Below are positions 7,070 to 13,623 of a stretch of 19,513 nt of DNA, piece after piece (positions within the stretch are counted from its first letter, which is position 1; each line of letters begins with the position of its first letter). The notes below the pieces were generated by a model, which saw only the letters and a program-made list of their open reading frames with translations, searched no databases and had not been told where the DNA came from. Position numbers and translations under genes: made by a program. The DNA comes from Pseudomonadota bacterium (GTDB lineage: Bacteria; Pseudomonadota; Alphaproteobacteria; Rhizobiales; Beijerinckiaceae). The stretch covers positions 1 to 19,513 of the forward strand of contig JAEXGT010000010.1 of NCBI GenBank assembly GCA_023450615.1, in the 5' to 3' direction.

Positions 7070-7750
7070 ATGCGGCATTGGCGCGGCCCATTCGACCGGC
7101 AGGGCTATCACCACGGCAATCTGAAGGAGGCGCTGATCGAGGCGGCGCAGCGCTTCATTGCCGAGCGTGGCCTTGGCGGCTTCACCCTGGCCGATGCCGC
7201 CAAGCTCGTGGGCGTCACGCCCGCCGCGCTCTACCGCCATTTCCGCGGCCGCGACGCCCTGGTGGCCGAGGTCGCCTTTCGCGGCTTCGACGAGCTTGCC
7301 CAGCGGCTCGGCAAGGCATTGCAGAGCGAGGGCAGCCCCAGAGAGCGGTTTACCCGCATGGGCGAGGCTTATCTCGCCTTCGCGGAACAGGAGCCGGGCT
7401 TCTACGCCGCCATGTTCTCGGCCAGACCGAGCGCCGAAGGGGAAGGCTGCGGCCCCTGGGGGAAGGGCACATCCAGCAAGAGCACGGATGGCTCCGAGCG
7501 CGCCAACACTGCCTTCGATTATCTGGTTCAGGCCCTGACCAAGACCTACCCAGAAGGCTTCCAGAGCGTGGATGTGCGCTTCATCGCGCTTGAGGTCTGG
7601 GCCCTTTCCCATGGCATCGCTACCCTGGACGCCGCAGGCCAGCTGCCGAAAGGCTCAGGCCTGCCGGACAAGTATGAACTCCTGCGCGCGGGCGTCCTGG
7701 CCCTCGTCCATGGGGCCCTGAAGGACAAGCCGGACGCCGAGGCCCGATAG
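7070..7750 (+). CDS. TetR/AcrR-family regulator with WHG-type C-terminal domain
   Basis: A 226-residue protein from the ATG at 7070; an in-frame GTG at 7043 would add nine residues. YHHGNLKEALIEAAQRFIAE followed by GLGGFTLADAAKLVGVTPAA and LYRHFRGRDALVAEVA is a textbook TetR helix-turn-helix (about residues 11-60). Near residue 180 it reads LEVWALSHGIATLDAAGQLP, the W-x-x-x-HG motif of the WHG C-terminal family. It should be a dimeric repressor with an unknown hydrophobic or cationic ligand. There is no divergent efflux gene. The downstream DUF2852 gene (134 bp away) or its own promoter are the likely targets. AT-rich palindromes lie on both sides of it (6953-6963 and 7798-7812). Confidence 0.9.
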   Translation: MRHWRGPFDRQGYHHGNLKEALIEAAQRFIAERGLGGFTLADAAKLVGVTPAALYRHFRGRDALVAEVAFRGFDELAQRLGKALQSEGSPRERFTRMGEAYLAFAEQEPGFYAAMFSARPSAEGEGCGPWGKGTSSKSTDGSERANTAFDYLVQALTKTYPEGFQSVDVRFIALEVWALSHGIATLDAAGQLPKGSGLPDKYELLRAGVLALVHGALKDKPDAEAR

Positions 7751-7797
7751 CCCTCCCCTTCCTGTCGGCCACGCTGACCGCGCCCAGGCAGGACACC

Positions 7798-7812
7798 CGC
7801 AAAAATTTTGCG
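7798..7812. promoter_or_regulatory. 15-bp palindrome, possible operator
   Basis: CGCAAAA and TTTTGCG are exact inverse complements around a central A, just after tetR. A related shorter palindrome, GAAAATTTTTC, lies upstream of tetR at 6953-6963. Binding by the TetR protein is inference only. Confidence 0.35.
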
Positions 7813-7845
7813 AAGTTTCCCTTGAAACCGCCAAATTCGATCCGC

Positions 7846-7870
7846 ATGTTAATGTTGTTAGCATTAACAT
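7846..7870. promoter_or_regulatory. Perfect 9-bp inverted repeat upstream of the DUF2852 gene
   Basis: ATGTTAATG (7846-7854) and CATTAACAT (7862-7870) are exact inverse complements around 7 bases, ending 14 bp before the start codon at 7885. A possible -35 TTGAAA is at 7822-7827, so the -10 region and transcription start would fall on or next to the repeat, as for a repressor operator. Alternatively the RNA forms a hairpin near the ribosome site. The two TTAA cores are 11 bp apart, which does not fit a CtrA box. Confidence 0.5.
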
Positions 7871-7884
7871 AGCGAGACCAAACG

Positions 7885-8361
7885 ATGTCTGACTCTGCTT
7901 CAACCGCCTGGAATCAGGGCCCTCATGGAGGACCTTGGAACACCGGCGCTCACCGTCGCTGCGGGCGCTCCCCCCGACGCGGTTTGGAGATCGCCGTCAT
8001 CATCCTTGGCTTCATCTTTGCCTGGCCGCTCGCGCTGGCCTATCTGGTGTGGAAAATGTGTGGATATCCGAAATACGACGAGGCGAAAGCCTTCTTCCGC
8101 GACACCGTCGGCCGTGCCTCCGAGGACATCTTCGGATCGCGCCGTTCGGCAGCCGGCTTCGGCTATGCCGGCACGGGCAACGCGGCTTTCGACGATTACC
8201 GCCGCAGCGAGCTTGAGCGCCTTGAGGAAGAGCGCCGCAAGCTCGACGAGGAAGCCCGCGAATTCCGCAACTTCGTGGAAGAGCTGAAGCGCGCGAAGGA
8301 CCGCGAGGAATTCGACGCCTTCATGGCCAAGCGCCGCGGCAATGGCCCGACCAACGTTTAA
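7885..8361 (+). CDS. DUF2852 family membrane protein with coiled-coil tail
   Basis: A 158-residue protein recognisable as DUF2852, a family largely restricted to Alphaproteobacteria. After a polar N-terminus comes LEIAVIILGFIFAWPLALAY LVW (about residues 34-56), one membrane segment with the conserved W-P. An acidic-basic helical tail follows: FDDYRRSELERLEEERRKLD, then EEAREFRNFVEELKRAKDRE and EFDAFMAKRR, a strong coiled-coil candidate that is the most conserved part of the family. The role of the family is not known; the layout suggests a membrane-tethered structural or scaffolding protein. The ATG at 7885 has only a weak purine run upstream. It follows tetR by 134 bp and ends 13 bp before a strong terminator. 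Confidence 0.88.
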   Translation: MSDSASTAWNQGPHGGPWNTGAHRRCGRSPRRGLEIAVIILGFIFAWPLALAYLVWKMCGYPKYDEAKAFFRDTVGRASEDIFGSRRSAAGFGYAGTGNAAFDDYRRSELERLEEERRKLDEEAREFRNFVEELKRAKDREEFDAFMAKRRGNGPTNV

Positions 8362-8374
8362 GTTCTAAAACGAG

Positions 8375-8405
8375 AGAAGCGCCCCGCGGGGCGCTTCTTT
8401 CTTTT
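8375..8405. terminator. Bidirectional rho-independent terminator
   Basis: Positions 8375-8398 are a perfect 24-bp palindrome with arms AGAAGCGCCCCG and CGGGGCGCTTCT. It is followed on the plus strand by a T-rich run (TTCTTTTC). On the minus strand it is followed by GTTTTAG. It ends the DUF2852 transcript on the plus strand and the rph-rdgB transcript on the minus strand. Confidence 0.88.
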
Positions 8406-9043
8406 CAAGCTCTCTTCAAGCACCCCGCCGCGAGCTTTACGAAGGCGCGAGCGCGATGCGAAAGCCCCTCCGGCTCCGACTTCGACCAATCGATGCCGTG
8501 TTTCTCCTCCGAGGACAGCTCCCCGAAGGTCTGCGTAAAGCCGTCCGGCTGGAACATCGGATCGTAGCCGAAGCCCTTCTCGCCACGCGGCGGCCAGACC
8601 GCCTCACCGAACACGCGACCTTCGAACAATTCCTCATGTCCATCAGGCCAAGCGATCACGAGAGCAGAGACGAAATGCGCGCGCATGTCTGTGGCTTCGC
8701 GCTTCTGCATCTCCCGATGCACGCGTTCCATGGCGGCGTAAAAATCCTTATTCGGACCGGCCCAATCCGCCGTGAACAATCCCGGTGCACCGTCGAGCGC
8801 ATGAACGCACAAACCGGAATCGTCCGAGAGCGCGGGCAAGCCCGTTGCCTTTGCCGCCGCATGCGCCTTGATCGCGGCGTTTTCCGCGAACATGTGGCCC
8901 GTCTCGTCGGGCACCGGCAGGCCAAGTTCGCCTGCGGACACGGCTTCGATGCCGAACGGCGCAAGCAGCTCCTGCATCTCGCGCAGCTTGCCCGCATTGT
9001 GCGTGGCGATGACGACCTTGCCGGCAAGAGGACGATGCTGCAT
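8405..9043 (-). CDS. rdgB: XTP/dITP diphosphatase (RdgB/HAM1 family)
   Basis: A 212-residue protein with all family motifs: VVIATHNAGKLREMQELL at the N-terminus (THNAGK 14-19), ALSDDSGLCV (73-80), KGFGYDPMF (157-164) and LSHRARA near the C-terminus. It hydrolyses the non-canonical nucleotides dITP, XTP and ITP to monophosphates and pyrophosphate, keeping them out of DNA and RNA. Its ATG overlaps the TGA of rph by one base (TGATG on the minus strand), so the two are translationally coupled. rph-rdgB is a common alphaproteobacterial pair. The transcript ends at the palindrome at 8375-8398. Confidence 0.96.
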   Translation of the reverse strand: MQHRPLAGKVVIATHNAGKLREMQELLAPFGIEAVSAGELGLPVPDETGHMFAENAAIKAHAAAKATGLPALSDDSGLCVHALDGAPGLFTADWAGPNKDFYAAMERVHREMQKREATDMRAHFVSALVIAWPDGHEELFEGRVFGEAVWPPRGEKGFGYDPMFQPDGFTQTFGELSSEEKHGIDWSKSEPEGLSHRARAFVKLAAGCLKRA

Positions 9044-9756
9044 CAGGCGACCGCCTTCTTTTGCAGGTCGACGAGCTGCGCAACGCCCGCCTTTGCAAGG
9101 CGCAGCAGGCTCAGGAATTCCTCTTCGGAGAAGGGCTTTCCTTCCGCCGTGCCTTGCACTTCCACGATGCCGCCCGAGCCGGTGATGACGAAATTCGCAT
9201 CCGTCTCGGCGGCGGAATCCTCGGCGTAATCGAGATCGAGCACCGGCTGGCCCTGGTAGATGCCGCAGGAGATGGCGGCCACGGGCTCACGCAGTGGGTT
9301 GATGGAGATGATCGAGCGCCCCTGCATCCAGGTGAAGCACTCGTGCAGGGCGACCCATGCGCCGGTGATCGAGGCGGTGCGGGTGCCGCCGTCGGCCTGG
9401 ATCACGTCGCAATCGAGCACGATCTGACGCTCGCCGATGGCAGGCAGGTTCACGACGGCGCGGAGCGAGCGGCCGATGAGGCGCTGGATTTCCTGCGTAC
9501 GGCCGGAGGGCTTGCCGGAATTGACCTCGCGCCTTGTGCGCTCATGGGTGGCGCGGGGCAGCATGGAATATTCCGCCGTCACCCAACCCTTGCCGGTGCC
9601 GCGCAGCCACGGCGGACCTTTTTCCTCGAGCGAGGCGGTGCAAAGAACCTTTGTGTTGCCGAAGGAGACGAGGCAGGATCCTTCCGCGTAGCGCGCGACG
9701 CCTCGCTCCAGGGTAACGGGACGCAGTTCGTCGGGGGCGCGCTTGGAAGGTCGCAT
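9043..9756 (-). CDS. rph: Ribonuclease PH
   Basis: A 237-residue protein from the ATG at 9756, giving the family start MRPSKRAPDELRPVTLERGV. Further RNase PH motifs are GKGWVTAEYSMLPRATHERT with RRE after it, SGRTQEIQRLIGRSLRAVV, and LDCDVIQADGGTRTASITGA. The C-terminal EDSAAETDANFVITGSGGIV then VEVQGTAEG is the conserved core. It is a hexameric phosphorolytic exonuclease that trims tRNA 3' ends and degrades structured RNA. Fifteen in-frame residues upstream (to 9801) do not resemble the family. GGAG at 9764-9767, 7 bases before the ATG at 9756, fixes the start. It is divergent from hrcA and coupled to rdgB downstream. Confidence 0.97.
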   Translation of the reverse strand: MRPSKRAPDELRPVTLERGVARYAEGSCLVSFGNTKVLCTASLEEKGPPWLRGTGKGWVTAEYSMLPRATHERTRREVNSGKPSGRTQEIQRLIGRSLRAVVNLPAIGERQIVLDCDVIQADGGTRTASITGAWVALHECFTWMQGRSIISINPLREPVAAISCGIYQGQPVLDLDYAEDSAAETDANFVITGSGGIVEVQGTAEGKPFSEEEFLSLLRLAKAGVAQLVDLQKKAVA

Positions 9757-9763
9757 GATGTTT

Positions 9764-9767
9764 CTCC
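9764..9767 (-). promoter_or_regulatory. Ribosome site that decides the rph start
   Basis: GGAG on the minus strand, 7 bases before the ATG at 9756. It supports the family-length 237-residue product over the longer frame beginning at 9801. Confidence 0.7.
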
Positions 9768-9807
9768 AATAAGGCTTGTCAGGAGGCCTGTTTGAGGCCA
9801 CGGAGAC

Positions 9808-9836
9808 CTTTAGGCAAGCTCAAGCCTTGCCTAAAG
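9808..9836. promoter_or_regulatory. Perfect 11-bp inverted repeat in the rph/hrcA divergent region
   Basis: CTTTAGGCAAG (9808-9818) and CTTGCCTAAAG (9826-9836) are exact inverse complements around 7 bases. A weak plus-strand promoter, TTGCCT (9827-9832) with CATAAT (9852-9857, 19-bp spacing), would have its -35 inside the right arm. The repeat lies 52 bp upstream of rph and 64 bp upstream of hrcA. It could be an operator or an RNA hairpin in the rph leader. It does not match the CIRCE sequence bound by HrcA. Confidence 0.5.
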
Positions 9837-9900
9837 CCCCCTTCATCCGCACATAATGCTTAATTGCAGGGTGGAATTGTGAAAGCGTAGAACCCGTTAC

Positions 9901-10992
9901 ATGCACGCAGCCGGTCCCTTCTCGAACCTGTCCGACACCCGCGCCATCGCGGAGCTGAACGACCGTTCCCGCGAAATCTTCCGCCAGATCGTCGAGAGCT
10001 ATCTCATGACTGGCGAACCGGTCGGCTCGCGCCATCTCTCGCGCCTCCTGCCGATGACGCTCTCCCCGGCCTCGATCCGCAACGTGATGGCGGATCTGGA
10101 GGCGGCGGGCCTGATCTTCGCGCCCCACACCAGCGCCGGGCGCCTGCCGACGGAAATCGGCCTGCGCTTCTTCGTGGACGCCATGATGGAAATCGGCGAT
10201 GTGACCGCCGATGAGCGGACCCGGATCGAGGCGCAGATGCGGGCCGCCGCCAGCGGGCACACCATGGAAACGGCGCTCGCCGAGGCCTCGGCCCTGCTGT
10301 CGGGCGTTTCGCGGGGCGCGGGCGTGGTGGTGACCTCGAAATCCAATGCGCGCCTGAAGCATATCGAGTTCGTGCGCCTCGACCCCACCCGCGCCCTTGT
10401 GGTGCTGGTGTCGGAAGACGGCTCGGTCGAGAATCGGCTTCTCGACCTGCCAGCGGGCCTGCCCGCCGGCGCGCTGACGGAAGCGGGCAATTTTCTCAAC
10501 GCCCGCATTCAGGGCAAGACCCTCGGCGATCTCAAGCAGGAGATCGAAACGCGGCGCGGCGACATGGAGCGCGAGCTCGACACGCTCACCGCCAAGCTGG
10601 TGGAAGCGGGGCTTGCCACCACCGTGGGCCCGGCGGAATCGCGCCAGCTCATCGTGCGCGGCCAAGCGAACCTGCTCGACGACCTGAAGGCGGCGGAAGA
10701 TCTGGAGCGCATCCGCCTGCTCTTCTCCGATCTCGAAACGCAGACAGACGTGATCGATCTGCTCAGCCGCGCGGAAGGCGGCGAAGGCGTGCGAATCTTC
10801 ATCGGCTCGGAGAACAAGCTGTTCTCGCTTTCCGGTTCCTCGATGATCGCCGCGCCCTTCCGCGACGGCAGCCAGAAAATCGTCGGCGTTCTCGGCGTCA
10901 TCGGCCCCACCCGACTGAATTACGCCCGCATCGTGCCGATGGTGGATTACACGGCAAAGGTCATCTCGCGCATCCTCGAACAGGGACGCTGA
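9901..10992 (+). CDS. hrcA: Heat-inducible transcription repressor HrcA
   Basis: A 363-residue protein matching HrcA throughout. An N-terminal winged helix reads ELNDRSREIFRQIVESYLMT, then GEPVGSRHLSR, then LSPASIRNVMADLEAAGLIF. The typical APHTSAGRLPTEIGLRFFVD segment (about 80-100) follows. A GAF-like C-terminal domain carries VRIFIGSEN and GVLGVIGPTRLNYARIVPMV. HrcA binds CIRCE palindromes upstream of groESL or dnaK operons and needs GroEL to stay folded. No CIRCE element is present in this window, so its targets are elsewhere. In many alphaproteobacteria grpE follows hrcA directly; here it does not. The ATG at 9901 was kept although its ribosome site is poor. Confidence 0.97.
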   Translation: MHAAGPFSNLSDTRAIAELNDRSREIFRQIVESYLMTGEPVGSRHLSRLLPMTLSPASIRNVMADLEAAGLIFAPHTSAGRLPTEIGLRFFVDAMMEIGDVTADERTRIEAQMRAAASGHTMETALAEASALLSGVSRGAGVVVTSKSNARLKHIEFVRLDPTRALVVLVSEDGSVENRLLDLPAGLPAGALTEAGNFLNARIQGKTLGDLKQEIETRRGDMERELDTLTAKLVEAGLATTVGPAESRQLIVRGQANLLDDLKAAEDLERIRLLFSDLETQTDVIDLLSRAEGGEGVRIFIGSENKLFSLSGSSMIAAPFRDGSQKIVGVLGVIGPTRLNYARIVPMVDYTAKVISRILEQGR

Positions 10993-11114
10993 CCGCCCGC
11001 CTTGGCCGCTTCCGCAGATCACGCATCGATTGAGCGCTGCGGCCTCGGGACGGCCAAGCATCTCGCGGTTTTTTGCGCGAGAACGATATGAGCGAAAATT
11101 CCCTCAAGTCATGC

Positions 11115-11141
11115 TTGACCGTTGTCGCGCATGGATAAAAT
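11115..11141 (+). promoter_or_regulatory. Candidate promoter for the two-repeat secreted protein
   Basis: TTGACC (11115-11120, 5 of 6 matches) and TAAAAT (11136-11141, 5 of 6) are separated by 15 bp, shorter than the ideal 17. The leader to the start codon at 11300 would be about 150 bases. Confidence 0.4.
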
Positions 11142-11288
11142 GAGTCTCACAAGCCTGTGAACCATTGCCAGAATTCGGCCAGTATTGCTCACATACGACC
11201 CCAAGTTTTACTGCAAAGAAGGAAACCATTCTCTCGCTGGGCGTTAAACTTCCGGCCCGTGGAAAGCGGCTCATTTTCCCATCAACCC

Positions 11289-11294
11289 AGGAGG
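11289..11294 (+). promoter_or_regulatory. Ribosome site that decides a GTG start
   Basis: AGGAGG, 5 bases before the GTG at 11300. It selects a start that gives an intact signal peptide, rather than the longer open frame beginning at 11165. Confidence 0.75.
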
Positions 11295-11299
11295 TTCCC

Positions 11300-11704
11300 G
11301 TGAAGACTCTTTCGATGATCGCCGGCACTGGACTTTTGATGCTTGGCACTTTCGGCATCGCGCAGGCTCAGGTCAGCGGCACGCCGAACTCTCCCTTCCC
11401 GAATGCTGCTCCGCACGAAATCCGGACCGTGAATGGAATTCCCTGCCGCACGGTTCTCGACCGTGAGAGCGGAGCCCGCGTTCCGGTTCAGTGCGCCGCC
11501 CCCACCGGCATGATCGGCATGGACCCCTCCTCGACCGGCAGCATTCTCGTAAACCCGCCGGCTGGCGGCGCTATCTCCGGCACGCCGAACTCGGCCTTCC
11601 CGACAGCCGCTCCGCATGAAATCCGCATCATCAACGGCGTTCCGTGCCGCACTGTGCTCATTCCCGGCACGAGCGAGCGCGTTCCTGTCGAGTGCGTCCG
11701 TTAA
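11300..11704 (+). CDS. Secreted protein with two 41-residue cysteine-pair repeats (unrecognised)
   Basis: I do not recognise this family. The GTG start with AGGAGG 5 bases upstream gives 134 residues. Residues 1-23 (MKTLSMIAGTGLLMLGTFGI then AQA) are a clear Sec signal peptide with cleavage expected after AQA. The mature chain has two copies of one unit, residues 25-65 and 92-132, identical at 28 of 41 positions. The unit reads SGTPNSxFPxAAPHEIR, then NGxPCRTVL, then VPVxC. Each copy has two cysteines 16 residues apart (C49/C65, C116/C132), suggesting one disulfide per copy. A Gly/Pro/Ser-rich linker joins them. It should be periplasmic or extracellular. It has its own promoter candidate and a strong terminator, so it is probably monocistronic. 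No enzymatic motif is visible. Confidence 0.8.
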   Translation: MKTLSMIAGTGLLMLGTFGIAQAQVSGTPNSPFPNAAPHEIRTVNGIPCRTVLDRESGARVPVQCAAPTGMIGMDPSSTGSILVNPPAGGAISGTPNSAFPTAAPHEIRIINGVPCRTVLIPGTSERVPVECVR

Positions 11705-11725
11705 ATATCCGTCCCGTCCGTCAAC

Positions 11726-11755
11726 AAGCGCAGGCTCTCACGCCTGCGCTTTTTT
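11726..11755 (+). terminator. Rho-independent terminator after the secreted protein gene
   Basis: AAGCGCAGGC (11726-11735) and GCCTGCGCTT (11742-11751) form a perfect 10-bp stem with a 6-base loop, followed by a T-run to 11755. It acts on the plus strand. The convergent permease gene ends at 11755, and the minus-strand side lacks a T-run. Confidence 0.9.
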
Positions 11756-13131
11756 CATGGCCCGTTTCGATGGTCATGACGCCCTCCTTTCGGCCTGAAC
11801 AGGGCGTAGAGCAGGAAGATTCCGGCCAGCATCGCACCGGCGAGGGCTGGTGCGCGCCAGTCGCCCGTGGTGACGCGCACGACGACAAGACCGGCGCAGA
11901 CGACGCAGCCGAGGATCGGAACGATGAGGGGAATCTCGAAACGCCCGAGCGGCTCGTCCTCGCGCTTTTTCAGAATGACGAGAGCACCGTTGAGAAGAGA
12001 GAAAACCATCAGCAGCATGAGTACGGTCGCAGAGGCAAGCTGGTTGATGGTGCCGATGACGGCAAGCGGAGCAACCACGGCAAACAGGGCCAGAATGGCG
12101 AAATGAGGCGTGCGCCGCCGTTCGTGGACGCGCCCGAGCCATTGGGGCAGCAGCCCCTGATGGGACATGCCATAGGCAAGCCTTGAAGCCGTGACGTAGT
12201 TGACGAGAGCGGTGTTCGCGACCGCGAAAAGCGTGATCGCCGTGTAAACGAACGGCGGCAGCCAGGGCGCGGCCTTGCCCATGACGGCGGTCAACGGGCC
12301 GGGAGCCTCGGCCAGTTCCTGCCACGGCAATACGGAAACGGACGTAATGGCGACAGCCACATAGATGAGTGCTGCAGCAGCCATGGCGGCGATCAGCCCA
12401 ATGGGGATCGTGCGCTGGGGATCGCGGCACTCCTCCGCCACATTGAGAGTGTCTTCGAACCCGATGAAGGCGAAAAAGGTGAGCACCGCTCCCTGCAGAA
12501 CGAGCAGGACCATCACGTCGCTCGCGCCCTCTCCCGCAGGCGGCGTTTCGAGCAGATCGACGCTGCCCCAATAGCTGATGCCGACCGCCACGACGAGCAA
12601 CAGGCCGCCCGCCTCGATGCAGGTGCAGAGCACGTTGACCCACATGGATTCACGGATGCCGCGCAGCGTGAGCCCGGTGAGCAGCAACAGGAAGCCGAGC
12701 GCCAGCAGGGTGACCGTCTGCTCGCCAACCCCGATCAGCTCCGCGAGATTCGCGGCGAAGACGCGGGACTGGGTGGCGACGGAGGCCAGCGATGAACACG
12801 CCACCGCCAGCCCGACCACGAAGCCGAGAAAAGGCGAGCGATAGGCCCGCTCGGCGATATAGGACGCGCCGCCCGCGCGCGGATAGCGGGATCCCAAAGA
12901 TGCATAGGTGAGCGCCGTGAGCAGCGCCGCCACGAGCGCGACGAGGAAGGCGAGCCAAACCGCATTGCCCACCTGCCCCGCTGCCTGCCCCATGAGGCCG
13001 TAGACCCCGGAACCCAGCATGCTGCCGAGCCCATACAGAGCCATCTGAACCGGCCCGATGGTCCGGTTGAGCTCGGGGCGGCTGCCGACCGAATCCCTTG
13101 GAGCATCAACCTGCGCTTGTACTTCTGCCAT
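11755..13131 (-). CDS. APC-family amino acid permease
   Basis: A 458-residue protein with about 12 membrane segments. The first carries MALYGLGSMLGSGVYGLMG, the unwound GSG substrate-binding motif of amino acid-polyamine-organocation transporters. Later come SLGSRYPRAGGASYIAERAY (helix 2-3 loop) and FFAFIGFEDTLNVAEECRDP with QRTIP after it (helix 6), both diagnostic of the family. It moves an amino acid or related amine across the inner membrane, probably with protons; the substrate cannot be assigned. The ATG at 13131 has a moderate AGGGG 6 bases upstream. It is transcribed alone on the minus strand, convergent with the secreted-protein gene and divergent from the SulP remnant. The short His/Asp/Arg-rich C-terminus is cytoplasmic. 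Confidence 0.92.
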   Translation of the reverse strand: MAEVQAQVDAPRDSVGSRPELNRTIGPVQMALYGLGSMLGSGVYGLMGQAAGQVGNAVWLAFLVALVAALLTALTYASLGSRYPRAGGASYIAERAYRSPFLGFVVGLAVACSSLASVATQSRVFAANLAELIGVGEQTVTLLALGFLLLLTGLTLRGIRESMWVNVLCTCIEAGGLLLVVAVGISYWGSVDLLETPPAGEGASDVMVLLVLQGAVLTFFAFIGFEDTLNVAEECRDPQRTIPIGLIAAMAAAALIYVAVAITSVSVLPWQELAEAPGPLTAVMGKAAPWLPPFVYTAITLFAVANTALVNYVTASRLAYGMSHQGLLPQWLGRVHERRRTPHFAILALFAVVAPLAVIGTINQLASATVLMLLMVFSLLNGALVILKKREDEPLGRFEIPLIVPILGCVVCAGLVVVRVTTGDWRAPALAGAMLAGIFLLYALFRPKGGRHDHRNGP

Positions 13132-13203
13132 ATCAGCCCCTGAAAGTTTGATGCCCTCAAAACATTAGGGCACCGGCACGGGATAACGCATTGGAACCGG
13201 ATC

Positions 13204-13515
13204 ATGCGCCAGCATCCGAAGAGTTCCGGCATCCTCATGCTGTCTGACGTCGCTGTAACGGCCTTCATCCATGACGTCACCAAGGGAGTGGCGGTGGGCG
13301 CGCTCCTCAGCGGCATCTCCGCCACGGCGGCCATCCACAGCGCCTCTCATTTCTGGGACATTACGCGCATCAACGCCGTCGACCGGGTTGTGCTCAAGGT
13401 CCGCCGCCACGATATTCCGGTGGGAATCGTGGGCCTCAATGAGGCCAGCCTGCCCCTGGTCGACAAGCTCGGCACCCACAATAAGGAGGGGGCCAAGCTG
13501 GCCTCGGGGCCCTAA
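13204..13515 (+). pseudogene. Remnant of a SulP-family anion transporter (last helix plus partial STAS domain)
   Basis: A 103-residue open frame that reads like two separate pieces of a SulP transporter. Residues about 8-38 (SSGILMLSDVAVTAFIHDVT then KGVAVGALLSGI) resemble the last transmembrane segment. Residues about 48-95 (SHFWDITRINAVDRVVLKVR, then VGIVGLNEASLPLVDKLGTH) resemble the second half of the STAS domain. In intact SulP proteins some 50-60 residues, the linker and first STAS strands, separate these; here only about eight do. Similar sequence continues upstream of the ATG (HWNRI at about 13189-13203), while the preceding ten or more helices are absent. The ribosome site is weak. 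I infer a decayed gene with an internal deletion. A retained short STAS-like protein is the alternative. Confidence 0.62.
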
Positions 13516-13571
13516 AGGGCTCGCTGAGGGCCTGAAACGGCCACGCGACACCGCCTTCCCTTGGCATTATG

Positions 13572-13612
13572 TGGCCGGGCTGCTATTGCCCGGCCAACAG
13601 GGTTTCATACCC
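13572..13612 (+). other. Hairpins in the lepA leader
   Basis: TGGCCGGGC (13572-13580) and GCCCGGCCA (13588-13596) form a perfect 9-bp stem around TGCTATT. GGGT/ACCC (13600-13612) forms a second small stem, ending 11 bases before the lepA start. No good ribosome site lies between, so the leader may influence lepA translation, or the first stem may end upstream transcription, although it lacks a T-run. Confidence 0.45.
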
Positions 13613-13623
13613 GCCTGAGTTTT

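Larger units (their letters stand above)
10993..11299. other. 307-bp gene-free region after hrcA
   Basis: Just after hrcA, CTTGGCCG (11001-11008) pairs with CGGCCAAG (11051-11058), and CCGCAG (11012-11017) pairs with CTGCGG (11037-11042). Together they make a two-part stem that may end or stabilise the hrcA mRNA. TCTCGCG (11061-11067) and CGCGAGA (11076-11082) form a further hairpin with a T-rich loop. A promoter candidate follows at 11115-11141, then about 150 bp of AT-richer leader before the secreted-protein gene. No grpE or other gene is present. Confidence 0.45.

Noticed and set aside
7846..7870. CtrA binding box (TTAA-N7-TTAA)
   Set aside because: The two TTAA cores are separated by 11 bases, not 7.
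9757..9900. CIRCE element for HrcA autoregulation
   Set aside because: No TTAGCACTC-N9-GAGTGCTAA-like sequence is present; the inverted repeat there has a different sequence.
9820..11061. 413-codon open frame antisense to hrcA
   Set aside because: Low-complexity His/Arg/Ala-rich product; hrcA on the other strand is unambiguous.
11165..11299. 45-codon upstream extension of the secreted protein
   Set aside because: It would bury the signal peptide; the GTG at 11300 has an AGGAGG at ideal distance.
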